Shown in pieces: positions 1-8,560 of a DNA stretch of 64,000 bases (position 1 is its first letter; each line of letters opens with the position of its first letter). Position numbers and translations under genes: made by a program. This DNA is from JBHENC01 sp046262295 (GTDB lineage: Bacteria; Acidobacteriota; Blastocatellia; Pyrinomonadales; Pyrinomonadaceae): assembly GCA_046262295.1 (NCBI GenBank), contig JBHENC010000004.1, forward strand, positions 1 to 64,000, read 5' to 3'. Below the pieces are notes generated by a model. It was given only the letters and a program-made list of their open reading frames with translations. It searched no databases and was not told the origin of the DNA.

Positions 1-75
1 AAGGGGTTGCGCTTTGCTATTCGTGAAGGCGGGAGAACCGTTGGCGCGGGCACCGTTACCGATATCGTTGAATAA
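1..75 (+). CDS. tuf: Elongation factor Tu, C-terminal end (partial)
   Basis: The window opens inside a reading frame that ends in residues GLRFAIREGGRTVGAG followed by TVTDIVE and a stop at 73-75. This is the conserved end of EF-Tu domain 3, the GTPase that delivers aminoacyl-tRNA to the ribosome. Only 24 residues are visible. Its position directly upstream of rpsJ matches the common tuf-S10 operon order, which supports the call. Confidence 0.93.
   Translation, partial: KGLRFAIREGGRTVGAGTVTDIVE

Positions 76-78
76 AGG

Positions 79-150
79 CAGTAAAAAGTTTCCAGTTCAA
101 TGCTGCCATTCGTTTGGCGAGCGGCTGAAAACTAAAAACTGAAAACTGAA
79..150. repeat. Heptad inverted repeat, GTTTTCA flavour (tuf-rpsJ gap)
   Basis: The right arm (124-150) is built of 7-nt units CTGAAAA/CTAAAAA. 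The left arm (79-99) is a degenerate complement. The element ends two bases before the rpsJ ATG and leaves no clear Shine-Dalgarno. Confidence 0.75.

Positions 151-152
151 TT

Positions 153-476
153 ATGCTGAACGAAAAGATCAGAATCAGATTGAAAGCCTACGATCATCGC
201 GTGCTGGATCAATCCACCGCCGAAATTGTAGAGACGGCAAAACGCACGGGGGCGCGTGTCGCGGGGCCGATTCCGCTTCCTACTTTGAAGAATAAGTGGA
301 CGGTGCTGCGTTCGCCGCACGTTGATAAAAAGTCGCGTGAGCAGTTTGAAATCAGAACGCATAAGCGCCTGATGGATATTCTTGATCCGACGCCGCAAAC
401 CGTTGACGCGCTGATGAAGCTAGACCTTCCGGCAGGTGTTGACGTCGAGATCAAAGCGTTCGGTAAGCAAGGATAA
153..476 (+). CDS. rpsJ: 30S ribosomal protein S10
   Basis: 107 residues, the usual length, beginning MLNEKIRIRLKAYDHRVLD, with the conserved GPIPLPT loop and the TPQTVDALMKLDLPAGVDV end typical of S10. 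S10 sits in the 30S head and also acts as NusE in transcription antitermination. It is the first gene of the S10 operon, after tuf. The ATG is preceded almost directly by a heptad repeat arm, so initiation may not use a classical Shine-Dalgarno. Confidence 0.98.
   Translation: MLNEKIRIRLKAYDHRVLDQSTAEIVETAKRTGARVAGPIPLPTLKNKWTVLRSPHVDKKSREQFEIRTHKRLMDILDPTPQTVDALMKLDLPAGVDVEIKAFGKQG

Positions 477-480
477 AATA

Positions 481-547
481 GTTTTCGGTTTTTAGTTTTC
501 AGTTTTAAGCGTCTGGCTTTTACTGAAAACTAAAAACTAAAAACTGA
481..547. repeat. Heptad inverted repeat, GTTTTCA flavour (rpsJ-rplC gap)
   Basis: The left arm (481-506) reads in units GTTTTTA/GTTTTCA. The right arm (521-546) reads in the complementary units CTGAAAA/CTAAAAA. 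About 15 bases separate the arms. A short GAGGA-containing stretch and then the rplC ATG follow. Confidence 0.85.

Positions 548-557
548 GGACATTAGG

Positions 558-1220
558 ATGATTAACGGAATCATCGGTAAAAAAGTCGGGATGACGCAAC
601 TGTTTGCGCCGGATGGCACGGTCACTCCTGTGACGGTCATTAAAGCGGGGCCGTGCGTTGTCGTGCAAAAGAAATCTTCGGCGGGACGCGACGGCTACAA
701 CGCCGTGCAACTTGGTCTGGTGGAAGACAAGCCGGTTCGCCTGAAGAACGTCAACAAGCCTATGCGGGGGCATTTCGAGAAGACGGGTGGCGGTACGCCG
801 CCGACACGCATCTTGAAAGAGTTTCGCCTTGAGGCGACGGCGGGCACGGATATGAACGTCGGCGATAAGGTCTTGGTTGACCAGTTCGCTGACGGCGACG
901 TGATAGAGGTTGTCGGACGCTCGAAGGGACGCGGCTTTGCCGGAACCGTCAAGCGCCACAACTTTAATCGCGGACCCGAATCGCACGGCTCTATGAACGT
1001 GCGCGCGCCGGGTTCAATCGGCCAGTCGGCCTATCCCTCGCGCGTCATCAAAGGCACGCGCTCTTCGGGACATATGGGCGACGAGCGCGTAACCGTCAGA
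1101 GGTTTGACGGTGGCGCGGGTTGATGCCGAAAACAATTTATTGATGGTGCGCGGCGCAGTGCCGGGCGCTACGGGCAGCGTCGTGATCGTCAAGAAAGCTG
1201 CGAGACAGAGGAAGAAGTAG
558..1220 (+). CDS. rplC: 50S ribosomal protein L3
   Basis: 220 residues starting MINGIIGKKVGMTQLF, the L3 signature, with the central GRGFAGTVKRHNF and GPESHG...MNVRAPGSIGQSAYPSRV segments that reach the peptidyl-transferase region. It binds 23S rRNA early in 50S assembly. A GAGGA motif lies about 8 nt upstream of the ATG. It is flanked on both sides by heptad inverted repeats. Confidence 0.98.
   Translation: MINGIIGKKVGMTQLFAPDGTVTPVTVIKAGPCVVVQKKSSAGRDGYNAVQLGLVEDKPVRLKNVNKPMRGHFEKTGGGTPPTRILKEFRLEATAGTDMNVGDKVLVDQFADGDVIEVVGRSKGRGFAGTVKRHNFNRGPESHGSMNVRAPGSIGQSAYPSRVIKGTRSSGHMGDERVTVRGLTVARVDAENNLLMVRGAVPGATGSVVIVKKAARQRKK

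Positions 1221-1222
1221 TT

Positions 1223-1300
1223 GGCAGTTTTTAGTTTTAAGTTTCCAGATGAAAGACAAAAAGCTTTTTCTGAAAACTAAAAACTGAAAACTAAAAACTG
1223..1300. repeat. Heptad inverted repeat, GTTTTCA flavour (rplC-rplD gap)
   Basis: The left arm (1224-1248) contains GTTTTTA/GTTTTAA units. The right arm (1269-1300) has four complementary CTGAAAA/CTAAAAA units. After it come CGGAGTGAGCT and the rplD ATG. Confidence 0.85.

Positions 1301-1315
1301 CGAACGGAGTGAGCT

Positions 1316-2008
1316 ATGCCAACCGTCAAGGTGCGCAATCTGAAGAATGAAGAAATCGGCGACTACGAGTTGTCTGATGCGGTGTTTGGTGCGGAGTTGA
1401 ACGAAGCGTTGATTCACGCGGCGGTGAGAAATTTCATGGCGAACGCGCGTGCCGGTACAGTCGGCACGAAGACGCGCGGAGATGCTTCCGGTTCCGGGCG
1501 CAAGCTTTGGAAACAGAAGGGCACGGGACGCGCTCGTATCGCTAGCCTACGTTCGCCGCTCTGGAAGGGCGGCGGCAATGCGCACGGCCCGCAGGCGCGC
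1601 GACTGGTCTTACAACTTGCCGAAGAAGATGCGACGCGGCGCGTTGCGCTCGGCTTTGTCAGAGCGCGTGCGTGAAGGCAACGTGATCGTGATTGATAATT
1701 TCACGCTCGACCATGCGAAGACCAAAGGTTTTATCTCGGCGCTCGGCACGCTCGGTTTGCAGGGCAAGACTTTGATCGTTGATTCGCTTGAGAACGACAA
1801 TTTGATTCTGGCCTCGCGCAACGTACAGCGCACCAAAGTTGTCAACACATACAGCCTGAGCATCTACGATCTGCTCTATCATGAAAAGCTGGTGCTCTCG
1901 CGGCAGGCGGCGGACGAATTGACGCAGATGCTCGATCCGCACATCAGAAAAGCGAGCGCGGGAAACAGTGGCGCGCAGGATAGTGCGAACAACGAGGAGG
2001 CGGCATAA
1316..2008 (+). CDS. rplD: 50S ribosomal protein L4
   Basis: 230 residues, slightly longer than the usual ~205. The core GTKTRGDASGSGRKLWKQKG and GTGRARIASLRSPLWKGGG matches the extended L4 loop that lines the polypeptide exit tunnel. The C-terminal ~20 residues (SAGNSGAQDSANNEEAA) are an acidic tail outside the conserved fold. 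It is followed after 3 nt by rplW, the only tight gap among the first five genes. L4 autoregulates the S10 operon in some bacteria; no such site is recognisable here. Confidence 0.97.
   Translation: MPTVKVRNLKNEEIGDYELSDAVFGAELNEALIHAAVRNFMANARAGTVGTKTRGDASGSGRKLWKQKGTGRARIASLRSPLWKGGGNAHGPQARDWSYNLPKKMRRGALRSALSERVREGNVIVIDNFTLDHAKTKGFISALGTLGLQGKTLIVDSLENDNLILASRNVQRTKVVNTYSLSIYDLLYHEKLVLSRQAADELTQMLDPHIRKASAGNSGAQDSANNEEAA

Positions 2009-2011
2009 GCG

Positions 2012-2317
2012 ATGCGAACAGTTTGGGACATCATCAAGTCGCCGGTCATCACGGAAAAGGCTTTGATCGCCAAGGAAGAATCGCAGGACGGGCGGCAGTT
2101 GCTCACGTTTCGAGTTGACCGCCATTCGACAAAGCCGGAGATCAAGTCGGCAGTCGAAACTATTTTTCAGGTCAAAGTTCATCAAGTCCGCACGATTAAT
2201 TACATGGGCAAAACGGCGCGGCGTGGACGCTACGAAGGCCGCAAGCCGTCTTGGAAAAAAGCCTACGTCACCTTGAAGCAGGGCGAAAGGCCGATAGATT
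2301 ACGGCGAAGCAGTCTAA
2012..2317 (+). CDS. rplW: 50S ribosomal protein L23
   Basis: 101 residues starting MRTVWDIIKSPVITEKA, with the family motif FRVDRHSTKPEIKSAVE and the basic hairpin GRYEGRKPSWKKAYVTL. L23 surrounds the tunnel exit and is the docking site for trigger factor and SRP. Its start lies 3 nt after the rplD stop, consistent with translational coupling. Confidence 0.97.
   Translation: MRTVWDIIKSPVITEKALIAKEESQDGRQLLTFRVDRHSTKPEIKSAVETIFQVKVHQVRTINYMGKTARRGRYEGRKPSWKKAYVTLKQGERPIDYGEAV

Positions 2318-2324
2318 GCAAAGG

Positions 2325-2446
2325 AGAAAGTAGGAAGGCGGAAGGATGAAGTGTGGACACGCCTCGCGGCGTGAACAGGATTTTATCTGAATTAAAGTTG
2401 AAGGCTTTAGTCTTTACTTTCGCCCTCCGCCTTCCTACTTCCCACT
2325..2446. 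repeat. Heptad inverted repeat, GTAGGAA/GGCGGAA flavour (rplW-rplB gap)
   Basis: The left arm (2325-2350) reads GTAGGAA GGCGGAA GGATGAA. The right arm (2418-2446) is its complement, CGCCCTCCGCCTTCCTACTT. The 67-nt loop is longer than in the other elements. The right arm stops about 8 nt before the rplB ATG. The rplB frame stays open through the element back to position 2353. Confidence 0.8.

Positions 2447-2454
2447 TAAATTTT

Positions 2455-3285
<831 letters not shown>

Positions 3286-3288
3286 TAG

Positions 3289-3375
3289 TAATCAGTTTTT
3301 AGTTGTCAGTTTTCAGCTTCAGATGGTGGCGTTACGATTTCCGGCTGAAAACTAAAAACTAAAACTAAAAACTTA
3289..3375. repeat. Heptad inverted repeat, GTTTTCA flavour (rplB-rpsS gap)
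   Basis: The left arm (3293-3318) has units GTTTTTA GTTGTCA GTTTTCA. The right arm (3353-3374) has CTGAAAA CTAAAAA CTAAAA units. It is followed by GTGGAGCGAAGCGG and the rpsS ATG. Confidence 0.85.

Positions 3376-3395
3376 GTGGAGCGAAGCGGAACATC

Positions 3396-3689
3396 ATGGC
3401 GCGTTCAGTAAAAAAAGGTGCGTTTGTTGACGACCACGTACAGAAGGCTGTTGATCGAATTCGTGCGGGAGCAGCGAGGCCACCGGCAATCAAGACGTGG
3501 TCACGTCGTTCGACGATTACGCCGGATATGGTCGGATTGACTTTCGGCGTGCATAACGGGAAACGTCATTTGCCTGTTTACGTGACGGAGAATATGGTCG
3601 GCCACAAGCTCGGCGAATTTGCGCCGACGCGCACCTTCAAAGGACATTCCGGCACAAAGGCTGAAAAAAGCTCGAAGGTATCTAGATAA
3396..3689 (+). CDS. rpsS: 30S ribosomal protein S19
   Basis: 97 residues, beginning MARSVKKGAFVDDHVQKAV, with WSRRSTITPDMVGLTFGVHN and the HKLGEFAPTRTFKGHSG signature of S19. 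S19 pairs with S13 in the 30S head near the A site. The length is normal. It lies in the standard L2-S19-L22-S3 order. Confidence 0.98.
   Translation: MARSVKKGAFVDDHVQKAVDRIRAGAARPPAIKTWSRRSTITPDMVGLTFGVHNGKRHLPVYVTENMVGHKLGEFAPTRTFKGHSGTKAEKSSKVSR

Positions 3690-3756
3690 TAGTTTTCAGT
3701 AGTCGGTGTTCAGTTTTCAGCCGGAGGCCAAGTGTCAGACTGGAAACTCAAGACTG
3690..3756. repeat. Heptad inverted repeat, GTTTTCA flavour (rpsS-rplV gap)
   Basis: The left arm (3691-3720) has GTTTTCA GTAGTCG GTGTTCA GTTTTCA. The right arm (3731-3756) is a looser complement, GTGTCAGACTGGAAACTCAA. This copy is more degenerate than its neighbours but keeps the 7-nt G spacing. Confidence 0.75.

Positions 3757-3771
3757 CGAACGGAGTGAGTA

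Positions 3772-4341
3772 ATGGAAGCGAAAGCGAGTGCAAGGTATCT
3801 ACGCGGTTCGGCGCAGAAGGCGCGGCTGGTGATAGATATGATTCGCGGCAAAAACGTCAACCAAGCGTTGGCGATTTTGCAGTACACAAATAAACGCGCG
3901 ACCGACGGCATCGAAGCCTGCGTGCGCTCGGCCATCGCCAACGCAAGCGAGTCGGCGGAGAAAGCGAACATCGCAATTGACCCGGATGATCTGTGGGTGA
4001 AGGCCGCGTTCGTGGATCGTGGGCCGACGAAGAATCGTTCGCGTATGCGCCCCGCACCGCAGGGACGCGCCTTCCGCGAACGTCGCCACTTCTGCCACGT
4101 CACCGTGTTGCTCTCAAGCGATGAGCGGGCGGAGATTGCGGGCGCAAACGATAAAAGTTCTGCGGCGAAATCAGGCGTGAGCCGAAATCGCAGGCGTGGT
4201 GGCGCAGCCGCTGCACCGCGTCCGAAAGTGAACGTCGCGGCGAAGCCGTCACAAGCGGCAACAGCAGCAACAACGGGCAGCGTTGAAAACACCGCAAGCG
4301 CGGCAACCGAAAACACGGCAGAGGCAAACGCCGCCGAATAG
3772..4341 (+). CDS. rplV: 50S ribosomal protein L22 with C-terminal extension
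   Basis: The first ~118 residues are a normal L22: ARYLRGSAQKARLVIDMIRG at the start and the tunnel-lining hairpin GPTKNRSRMRPAPQGRAF. The remaining ~70 residues are rich in Ala, Thr, Asn and Arg, with a basic patch (SRNRRRGGAAAAPRPK) and an acidic end (ENTAEANAAE). They look disordered. Standard L22 is about 110-120 residues, so this tail is an unusual addition, probably solvent-exposed. It is followed after 30 nt by rpsC, with no heptad element between them. Confidence 0.96.
   Translation: MEAKASARYLRGSAQKARLVIDMIRGKNVNQALAILQYTNKRATDGIEACVRSAIANASESAEKANIAIDPDDLWVKAAFVDRGPTKNRSRMRPAPQGRAFRERRHFCHVTVLLSSDERAEIAGANDKSSAAKSGVSRNRRRGGAAAAPRPKVNVAAKPSQAATAATTGSVENTASAATENTAEANAAE

Positions 4342-4371
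4342 TTTCTCGATAGACTGAAACGGAGAATAAGA

Positions 4372-5163
4372 GTGGGTCAGAAAGTTCATCCCTACGGCTT
4401 CCGGCTAGGCTACAACAAAGATTGGCATTCGCACTGGTATGCGAAGCGTCAGTATGGCGAGTACCTGCTGGAAGATTTGAAGCTGAAGCGCGACATGAAG
4501 CAACGCTTTGCGGGCGCGGGCGTTTCGCACGTTGATATTGAACGCGCGGCCAATCGCTTGAAAATCATCATCTACACGTCGCGTCCCGGCATCATCATCG
4601 GACGCAAAGGCGCGGAGATTGACAAGCTGAAGGGCGATCTTTCGGCGAAGACCGGACGCGAAGTCCTCGTCTCGATTCAAGAGATTCACAAGCCGGAATT
4701 GAACGCGCAACTGCAAGCCGAAAAGATTGCGACGCAGCTTGAGAAGCGTATTGCGTTTCGTCGCGCGATGCGCAAGACCGTTGAAGAATCTTTGCGCTTC
4801 GGTGCGCAGGGCATCAAGGTCAAAGTCGGCGGGCGTTTGAACGGCGCGGAGATTGCGCGCAGCGAGTGGCATTTGCAGGGACGGCTTCCGCTGCACACGC
4901 TTCGCGCGGACATTGATTACGGTCTTGCGGAAGCGCACACGACGTTCGGCGTGATCGGCGTCAAGGTCTGGATTTATCGCGGCGAGATTCTTGATCCGAG
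5001 AGCGGCGATGGCGCGCGGCACGGGTTCCGACCCGATTAACGATCCGCGCGGCGAAGGACGCGAACGGCGTCCGCGTACCAGACGCGAGCGTGAAGGCGGC
5101 GGCGGGCGCGATGGCGAACGCGGCGGCGGCGGTGATCGCAGACCACGTGGAGATAGACAGTAA
4372..5163 (+). CDS. rpsC: 30S ribosomal protein S3 with RG-rich tail
   Basis: 263 residues from a GTG start (MGQKVHPYGFRLGYNKDWHS) preceded by GGAGAA. It contains the KH domain motif IIGRKGAEIDKLKG and the C-terminal signature WIYRGEI. S3 lines the mRNA entry channel. The last ~45 residues (after about 220) are Arg/Gly-rich (GGGRDGERGGGGDRRPRG), resembling an RNA-binding RGG tail and exceeding the usual ~210-230 residues. Confidence 0.97.
   Translation: MGQKVHPYGFRLGYNKDWHSHWYAKRQYGEYLLEDLKLKRDMKQRFAGAGVSHVDIERAANRLKIIIYTSRPGIIIGRKGAEIDKLKGDLSAKTGREVLVSIQEIHKPELNAQLQAEKIATQLEKRIAFRRAMRKTVEESLRFGAQGIKVKVGGRLNGAEIARSEWHLQGRLPLHTLRADIDYGLAEAHTTFGVIGVKVWIYRGEILDPRAAMARGTGSDPINDPRGEGRERRPRTRREREGGGGRDGERGGGGDRRPRGDRQ

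Positions 5164-5165
5164 GA

Positions 5166-5240
5166 GTAATCAGTAATCGGTTATCAGCCTTCAGCTAAAA
5201 CAATTGCTCGAACTGATTACTAATTACTGACAACTGATTG
5166..5240. repeat. Heptad inverted repeat, GTAATCA/GTTATCA flavour (rpsC-rplP gap)
   Basis: The left arm (5166-5195) reads in units GTAATCG GTTATCA. The right arm (5211-5240) is the complement, CTGATTACTAATTACTGACA. It has the same layout as the other gaps with a different unit sequence. Confidence 0.85.

Positions 5241-5257
5241 CCTGAGGACTTTTTATT

Positions 5258-5686
5258 ATGTTAATGCCGAAGAAAGTAAAGCACCGCAAGCAGATGCGCG
5301 GGCGCATGACGGGAACGGCGATTCGCGGCGGTGAAATCAGTTTCGGTGAGTACGGCTTGAAATGTCTGGAACCGGCGTGGATCACGGATCGGCAAATTGA
5401 AGCGGCGCGTATTGCAATGACGCGCCATATCAAACGCGGCGGCAAAATCTGGATTCGTATGTTTCCCGATAAGCCCGTTACCAAGAAGCCTGCGGAAACG
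5501 CGCATGGGCAAAGGCAAAGGCGCGCCGGAATACTGGGTGGCGGTCGTCAAGCCGGGACGCATTCTCTACGAGATCGAAGGCGTTGACGAAACAACGGCGC
5601 GCGAAGCAATGAGACTCGCGGCGCAGAAGCTTCCGATCAAAACGAAGTTTGTGACGCGCGCGATGCAGGAAGGGGGCGCGATTTAA
5258..5686 (+). CDS. rplP: 50S ribosomal protein L16
   Basis: 142 residues starting MLMPKKVKHRKQMRGRMTG, with GGEISFGEYGLKCLEPAWIT and MGKGKGAPEYWVAVVKPGR, both diagnostic of L16. It organises the A-site region of 23S rRNA and interacts with 5S rRNA. It is followed 2 nt later by rpmC, a tight coupling. Confidence 0.98.
   Translation: MLMPKKVKHRKQMRGRMTGTAIRGGEISFGEYGLKCLEPAWITDRQIEAARIAMTRHIKRGGKIWIRMFPDKPVTKKPAETRMGKGKGAPEYWVAVVKPGRILYEIEGVDETTAREAMRLAAQKLPIKTKFVTRAMQEGGAI

Positions 5687-5688
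5687 CG

Positions 5689-5898
5689 ATGAAAAAGCGC
5701 GAAGAATTGGATCGCCTGCGCGATCTGTCAGCCGAAGATTTAAGAGGCGAAGCGGCGCGTTTGAAAGAATCGCTCTTTCGTTTGAACTTCAAGTTGGCGC
5801 TCGGCGAAGTGGATGCCGTCAAACGCATACGCGAAGAGAAGAAATCCTTAGCGCGCATCAACACACTTGTGCGCCAGCGAGAAACGCAGGGCGCGTAA
5689..5898 (+). CDS. rpmC: 50S ribosomal protein L29
   Basis: 69 residues, two helices: MKKREELDRLRDLSAEDL and the conserved LFRLNFKLALGEVD followed by KRIREEKKSLARINTLVRQRE, the L29 pattern. It sits near the tunnel exit next to L23. The start is 2 nt after the rplP stop. Length and position are normal. Confidence 0.96.
   Translation: MKKREELDRLRDLSAEDLRGEAARLKESLFRLNFKLALGEVDAVKRIREEKKSLARINTLVRQRETQGA

Positions 5899-5971
5899 GT
5901 GCGCAAACCGCGAATCATAGGTCAAAGGTAATTGAAAACCTTTAACGGTTCGCGTGTGAAGAGGAAGAGAA

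Positions 5972-6376
5972 ATGGCAGAAGAAGAAAACAATCAGCAGGA
6001 CGTGACGGCCGCATCGCACGATGAGCAGGTTGCCGAAGCGACGACTTCCGGCGAGACGTTGGCGCATGATCTCGCGCCGAATATTGATTCGCAGGCCGGT
6101 AACGCGACGGGCACGGAAGCGGGCAAGCGCGGAAATCGCGCGCAGAAAATCGGCATCGTCGCTTCCGACAAAATGCAGAAGACGGTCGTCGTGCGCGTTG
6201 ACCGCTTGATTAAGCACCCGAAATATCGTCGCTACGTGCGCCGCACCTCGAAGTTTATGGCGCATGATGAAACGGGCGCGACCATCGGAGACAAAGTGCG
6301 CATCGCCGAAACACGTCCGCTCTCGGCCAGAAAGCGTTGGCGCGTAATCGAGATCGTCCAGAAGGCAGAGAAATAA
5972..6376 (+). CDS. rpsQ: 30S ribosomal protein S17 with N-terminal extension
   Basis: The conserved S17 OB-fold starts near residue 52: QKIGIVASDKMQKTVVVRVD, then HPKYRRYVRRTSKFMAHDE and the end ARKRWRVIEIVQ. S17 normally has 80-90 residues, so about 50 residues of low-complexity acidic sequence (MAEEENNQQDVTAASHDEQ onward) precede the fold. 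The ATG has GAGGAAGAGAA just upstream, which favours the long form. A short hairpin (AAAGGT/ACCTTT, near 5923-5944) lies in the leader. Confidence 0.94.
   Translation: MAEEENNQQDVTAASHDEQVAEATTSGETLAHDLAPNIDSQAGNATGTEAGKRGNRAQKIGIVASDKMQKTVVVRVDRLIKHPKYRRYVRRTSKFMAHDETGATIGDKVRIAETRPLSARKRWRVIEIVQKAEK

Positions 6377-6459
6377 GATTGCGGATTTCAGAATGCGGAT
6401 TGCGGATTAAAAAGCAGTCTTTCTTAGAATCCGCAATCCGAAATCTGCATTCCGCATTG
6377..6459. repeat. Heptad inverted repeat, GATTGCG flavour (rpsQ-rplN gap)
   Basis: The left arm (6377-6408) reads GATTGCG GATTTCA GAATGCG GATTGCG GATT. The right arm (6427-6459) is the complement, AATCCGCAATCCGAAATC and onward. It begins directly after the rpsQ stop codon. Confidence 0.87.

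Positions 6460-6470
6460 AGGTAACGAAC

Positions 6471-6839
6471 ATGATTCAGATGCAAACGTCTTTGGACGTG
6501 GCGGATAATTCGGGCGCGCGGCGCGTCGAAATGATTATGCCGATTGGCGGTTCGACCGGTGTGATCGCAAGTCTTGGGGATCGCATCAAGGTCGCCGTCA
6601 AGGAAGCGTCGCCCGACGGAACGATTAAAAAAGGCACTGTGCAGAACGCCGTCATCGTGCGCACGCGCAAGGAAGTACGGCGCAAAGATGGCACGTACAT
6701 TCGCTTCGATCAAAACGCGGCGGTGCTCATTAAAGAAGACGGCACGCCCATCGGCACGCGCGTCTTCGGCCCTGTCGCGCGCGAACTGCGCGATAAGAAC
6801 TACATGAAGATCGTCAGCCTCGCGCCGGAGGTCATATAA
6471..6839 (+). CDS. rplN: 50S ribosomal protein L14
   Basis: 122 residues, the exact family length: MIQMQTSLDVADNSGARRVE at the start, GDRIKVAVKEASPDG in the middle, and the end REKxY-type segment LRDKNYMKIVSLAPEVI. L14 forms an intersubunit bridge with 16S rRNA and contacts L19. 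A GAGG motif precedes the ATG. Confidence 0.98.
   Translation: MIQMQTSLDVADNSGARRVEMIMPIGGSTGVIASLGDRIKVAVKEASPDGTIKKGTVQNAVIVRTRKEVRRKDGTYIRFDQNAAVLIKEDGTPIGTRVFGPVARELRDKNYMKIVSLAPEVI

Positions 6840-6841
6840 AG

Positions 6842-7183
6842 ATGGAACGGGAAATGCCAAGACGCGCCAAAATTAAAAAGGGCGATCAGGTAGTGGTGAT
6901 TGCCGGACGCGACAAGAACAAGCGTGGCCGCGTGCTCGAAGTTTTGCCGACCGAAGGCAAAGTCAAAGTTGAAGGCGCAGGGATGATTAAGAAGCACCAG
7001 CGCGCCAATCCGCAAAATAATCGCGGCGGCGGTATCATAGACAAAGAAGCTTACATCAATATCTCGAACGTGCAGTTGATTGATCCGCAATCGGGCAAGC
7101 CGACGCGCGTCAAGTACACAATCGCGGACGACGGCACGAAGACCCGCACCGCCGCCCGCAGCGGACATTCGTTTGAAAAGTAA
6842..7183 (+). CDS. rplX: 50S ribosomal protein L24
   Basis: 113 residues with the KOW motif KGDQVVVIAGRDKNKRGRVL, the basis for the call. 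L24 initiates 50S assembly and lies by the tunnel exit. The start at 6842 is chosen because GGAGG lies about 9 nt upstream, inside the rplN end. An in-frame ATG four codons later (MPRRAKIKKGD) is the common family start and remains possible. Confidence 0.96.
   Translation: MEREMPRRAKIKKGDQVVVIAGRDKNKRGRVLEVLPTEGKVKVEGAGMIKKHQRANPQNNRGGGIIDKEAYINISNVQLIDPQSGKPTRVKYTIADDGTKTRTAARSGHSFEK

Positions 7184-7253
7184 GTGAAGCATTAGGTCTG
7201 GAAACGCCTGATGAAGCGAGACCGGAGACCGGCAAGAGGTGAAATAAACTGTC

Positions 7254-7796
7254 ATGGCAGCTAGATTGAAAGAGCGTTACACGAAAGAGATTGCGCCCGC
7301 GCTCTCGAAAGAGTTCGGCATCAAGAATCCGATGGCGACGCCGCGTCTTGAGAAGATCGTGATTAATATGGGCATGGGCGAAGCTATCGCCAACGCTAAG
7401 ATTTTAGACACGGCGGCGGACGAGTTGACTGCCGTGACGGGACAAAAGCCCGTCGTGACGAAAGCAAAAAAGTCTATCGCGTCGTTCAAGCTGCGGCAAG
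7501 GGATGCCGATTGGCGTGATGGTCACGTTGCGCGGCGACCGTATGTACGAATTTCTGGATCGCTTGGTGTCGGTGGCCTTGCCGCGCGTGAGAGACTTTCG
7601 CGGCGTTTCGCCGAAAGCCTTTGACGGGCGCGGCAACTATACCTTAGGCATCCGCGAGCAACTGATTTTCCCGGAAATTGATTTTAACAAAGTAGACAAA
7701 ACGCGCGGCATGAATATTTCCATCGTCACCACATCGCGCGACGATGAACAGGCGCGGGCGCTGCTTCGCGCACTCGGAATGCCGTTTCGTCAATAA
7254..7796 (+). CDS. rplE: 50S ribosomal protein L5
   Basis: 180 residues: RLKERYTKEIAPALSKEFG, then NPMATPRLEKIVINMGMGEA, QKPVVTKAKKSIASFKLRQG and VRDFRGVSPKAFDGRGNYT are all L5 hallmarks. It binds 5S rRNA and the P-site tRNA elbow. The length is normal. The start is preceded by AAGAGGTGAAATAAACTGTC. Confidence 0.98.
   Translation: MAARLKERYTKEIAPALSKEFGIKNPMATPRLEKIVINMGMGEAIANAKILDTAADELTAVTGQKPVVTKAKKSIASFKLRQGMPIGVMVTLRGDRMYEFLDRLVSVALPRVRDFRGVSPKAFDGRGNYTLGIREQLIFPEIDFNKVDKTRGMNISIVTTSRDDEQARALLRALGMPFRQ

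Positions 7797-7798
7797 CC

Positions 7799-7876
7799 GC
7801 AGATGTCAGATGTTAGATATTAGATGTCAGTTTCGACTTCTAACTAGCATCCGGCATCCAGCATCTGATATCTAAT
7799..7876. repeat. Heptad inverted repeat, GATGTCA flavour (rplE-rpsN gap)
   Basis: The left arm (7800-7830) reads GATGTCA GATGTTA GATATTA GATGTCA. The right arm (7839-7876) has complementary units such as CATCCGG CATCCAG CATCTGA TATCTAA. It ends 3 nt before the rpsN ATG. Confidence 0.87.

Positions 7877-7879
7877 TTT

Positions 7880-8065
7880 ATGGCAAAGAAATCACTGATC
7901 GCAAAAGCGAATCGAAAGCCGAAGTTTTCGTCGCGCGCCTATACGCGCTGCAAGCGTTGCGGGCGTCCGCGCGGCTATTTGCGCAAGTTTAACTTGTGCC
8001 GCATCTGTTTCCGCGAACTGGCGCTGCAAGGGCAAATCCCGGGCGTCGTGAAATCTAGTTGGTAG
7880..8065 (+). 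CDS. rpsN: 30S ribosomal protein S14, zinc-binding type
   Basis: 61 residues, the short type-Z form. Four cysteines at about 24, 27, 40 and 43 (CKRCGRP and CRIC) form the zinc ribbon. It ends with the conserved LALQGQIPGVVKSSW. S14 acts in late 30S head assembly. The right arm of a heptad repeat abuts the ATG and no Shine-Dalgarno is visible. Confidence 0.97.
   Translation: MAKKSLIAKANRKPKFSSRAYTRCKRCGRPRGYLRKFNLCRICFRELALQGQIPGVVKSSW

Positions 8066-8067
8066 AT

Positions 8068-8156
8068 GACAGTTTACAGTTGTTAGTTTTCAGTTTTCAG
8101 TAAAGGCAGCGTGCTTTGACTGAAAACTCGAAACTTAAAACTTAAAACTGAAAATT
8068..8156. repeat. Heptad inverted repeat, GTTTTCA flavour (rpsN-rpsH gap)
   Basis: The left arm (8068-8100) reads GTTTACA GTTGTTA GTTTTCA GTTTTCA. 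The right arm (8119-8156) is the complement made of CTGAAAA/CTTAAAA-like units. It is followed by TTGGAGTAGAGC and the rpsH ATG. Confidence 0.87.

Positions 8157-8166
8157 GGAGTAGAGC

Positions 8167-8559
8167 ATGACAGACCCAATCGCCGATATGCTGACGCGCA
8201 TTCGCAACGCCATCGCCGCGAAGCACTCGCGCGTAGACATCCCGGCCTCGAAGTTGAAATTGGAGATCGCCCGCATTCTCAAAGAAGAGGGCTACATTAA
8301 TAATTTCGTCATCAAGGGCGAAGGCGTCAAGCGCAATATACGCATCTTTCTGCGCTACGACGCGCGCGGCACTTCTTCCATCACGCACCTTGAGCGCGTT
8401 TCGCGTCCCGGAAGGCGCGTCTACATGGGATCGGGCGAGATTCCGAAAGTGCTCAACGGCTACGGCATCAATATCGTCTCGACTTCGCGCGGCCTGATGA
8501 GCGGCAAAGTGGCGCGCCGCGAAAACGTCGGCGGCGAAGTGCTGGCGCAAGTTTATTAA
8167..8559 (+). CDS. rpsH: 30S ribosomal protein S8
   Basis: 130 residues: MTDPIADMLTRIRNAI at the N-terminus, IARILKEEGYINNF, and the end GINIVSTSRGLMSGKVARR, with the STSRGLM signature that binds 16S rRNA helix 21. 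S8 is the spc-operon repressor in E. coli; no equivalent mRNA site was recognised. A GGAG motif precedes the ATG. Confidence 0.98.
   Translation: MTDPIADMLTRIRNAIAAKHSRVDIPASKLKLEIARILKEEGYINNFVIKGEGVKRNIRIFLRYDARGTSSITHLERVSRPGRRVYMGSGEIPKVLNGYGINIVSTSRGLMSGKVARRENVGGEVLAQVY

Positions 8560-8560
8560 A

Noticed and set aside
2353..2454. N-terminal extension of L2 from an ATG at 2353
   Set aside because: The extra 34 codons are translated heptad repeat and match nothing in L2; the conserved start MGIKKL is at 2455.
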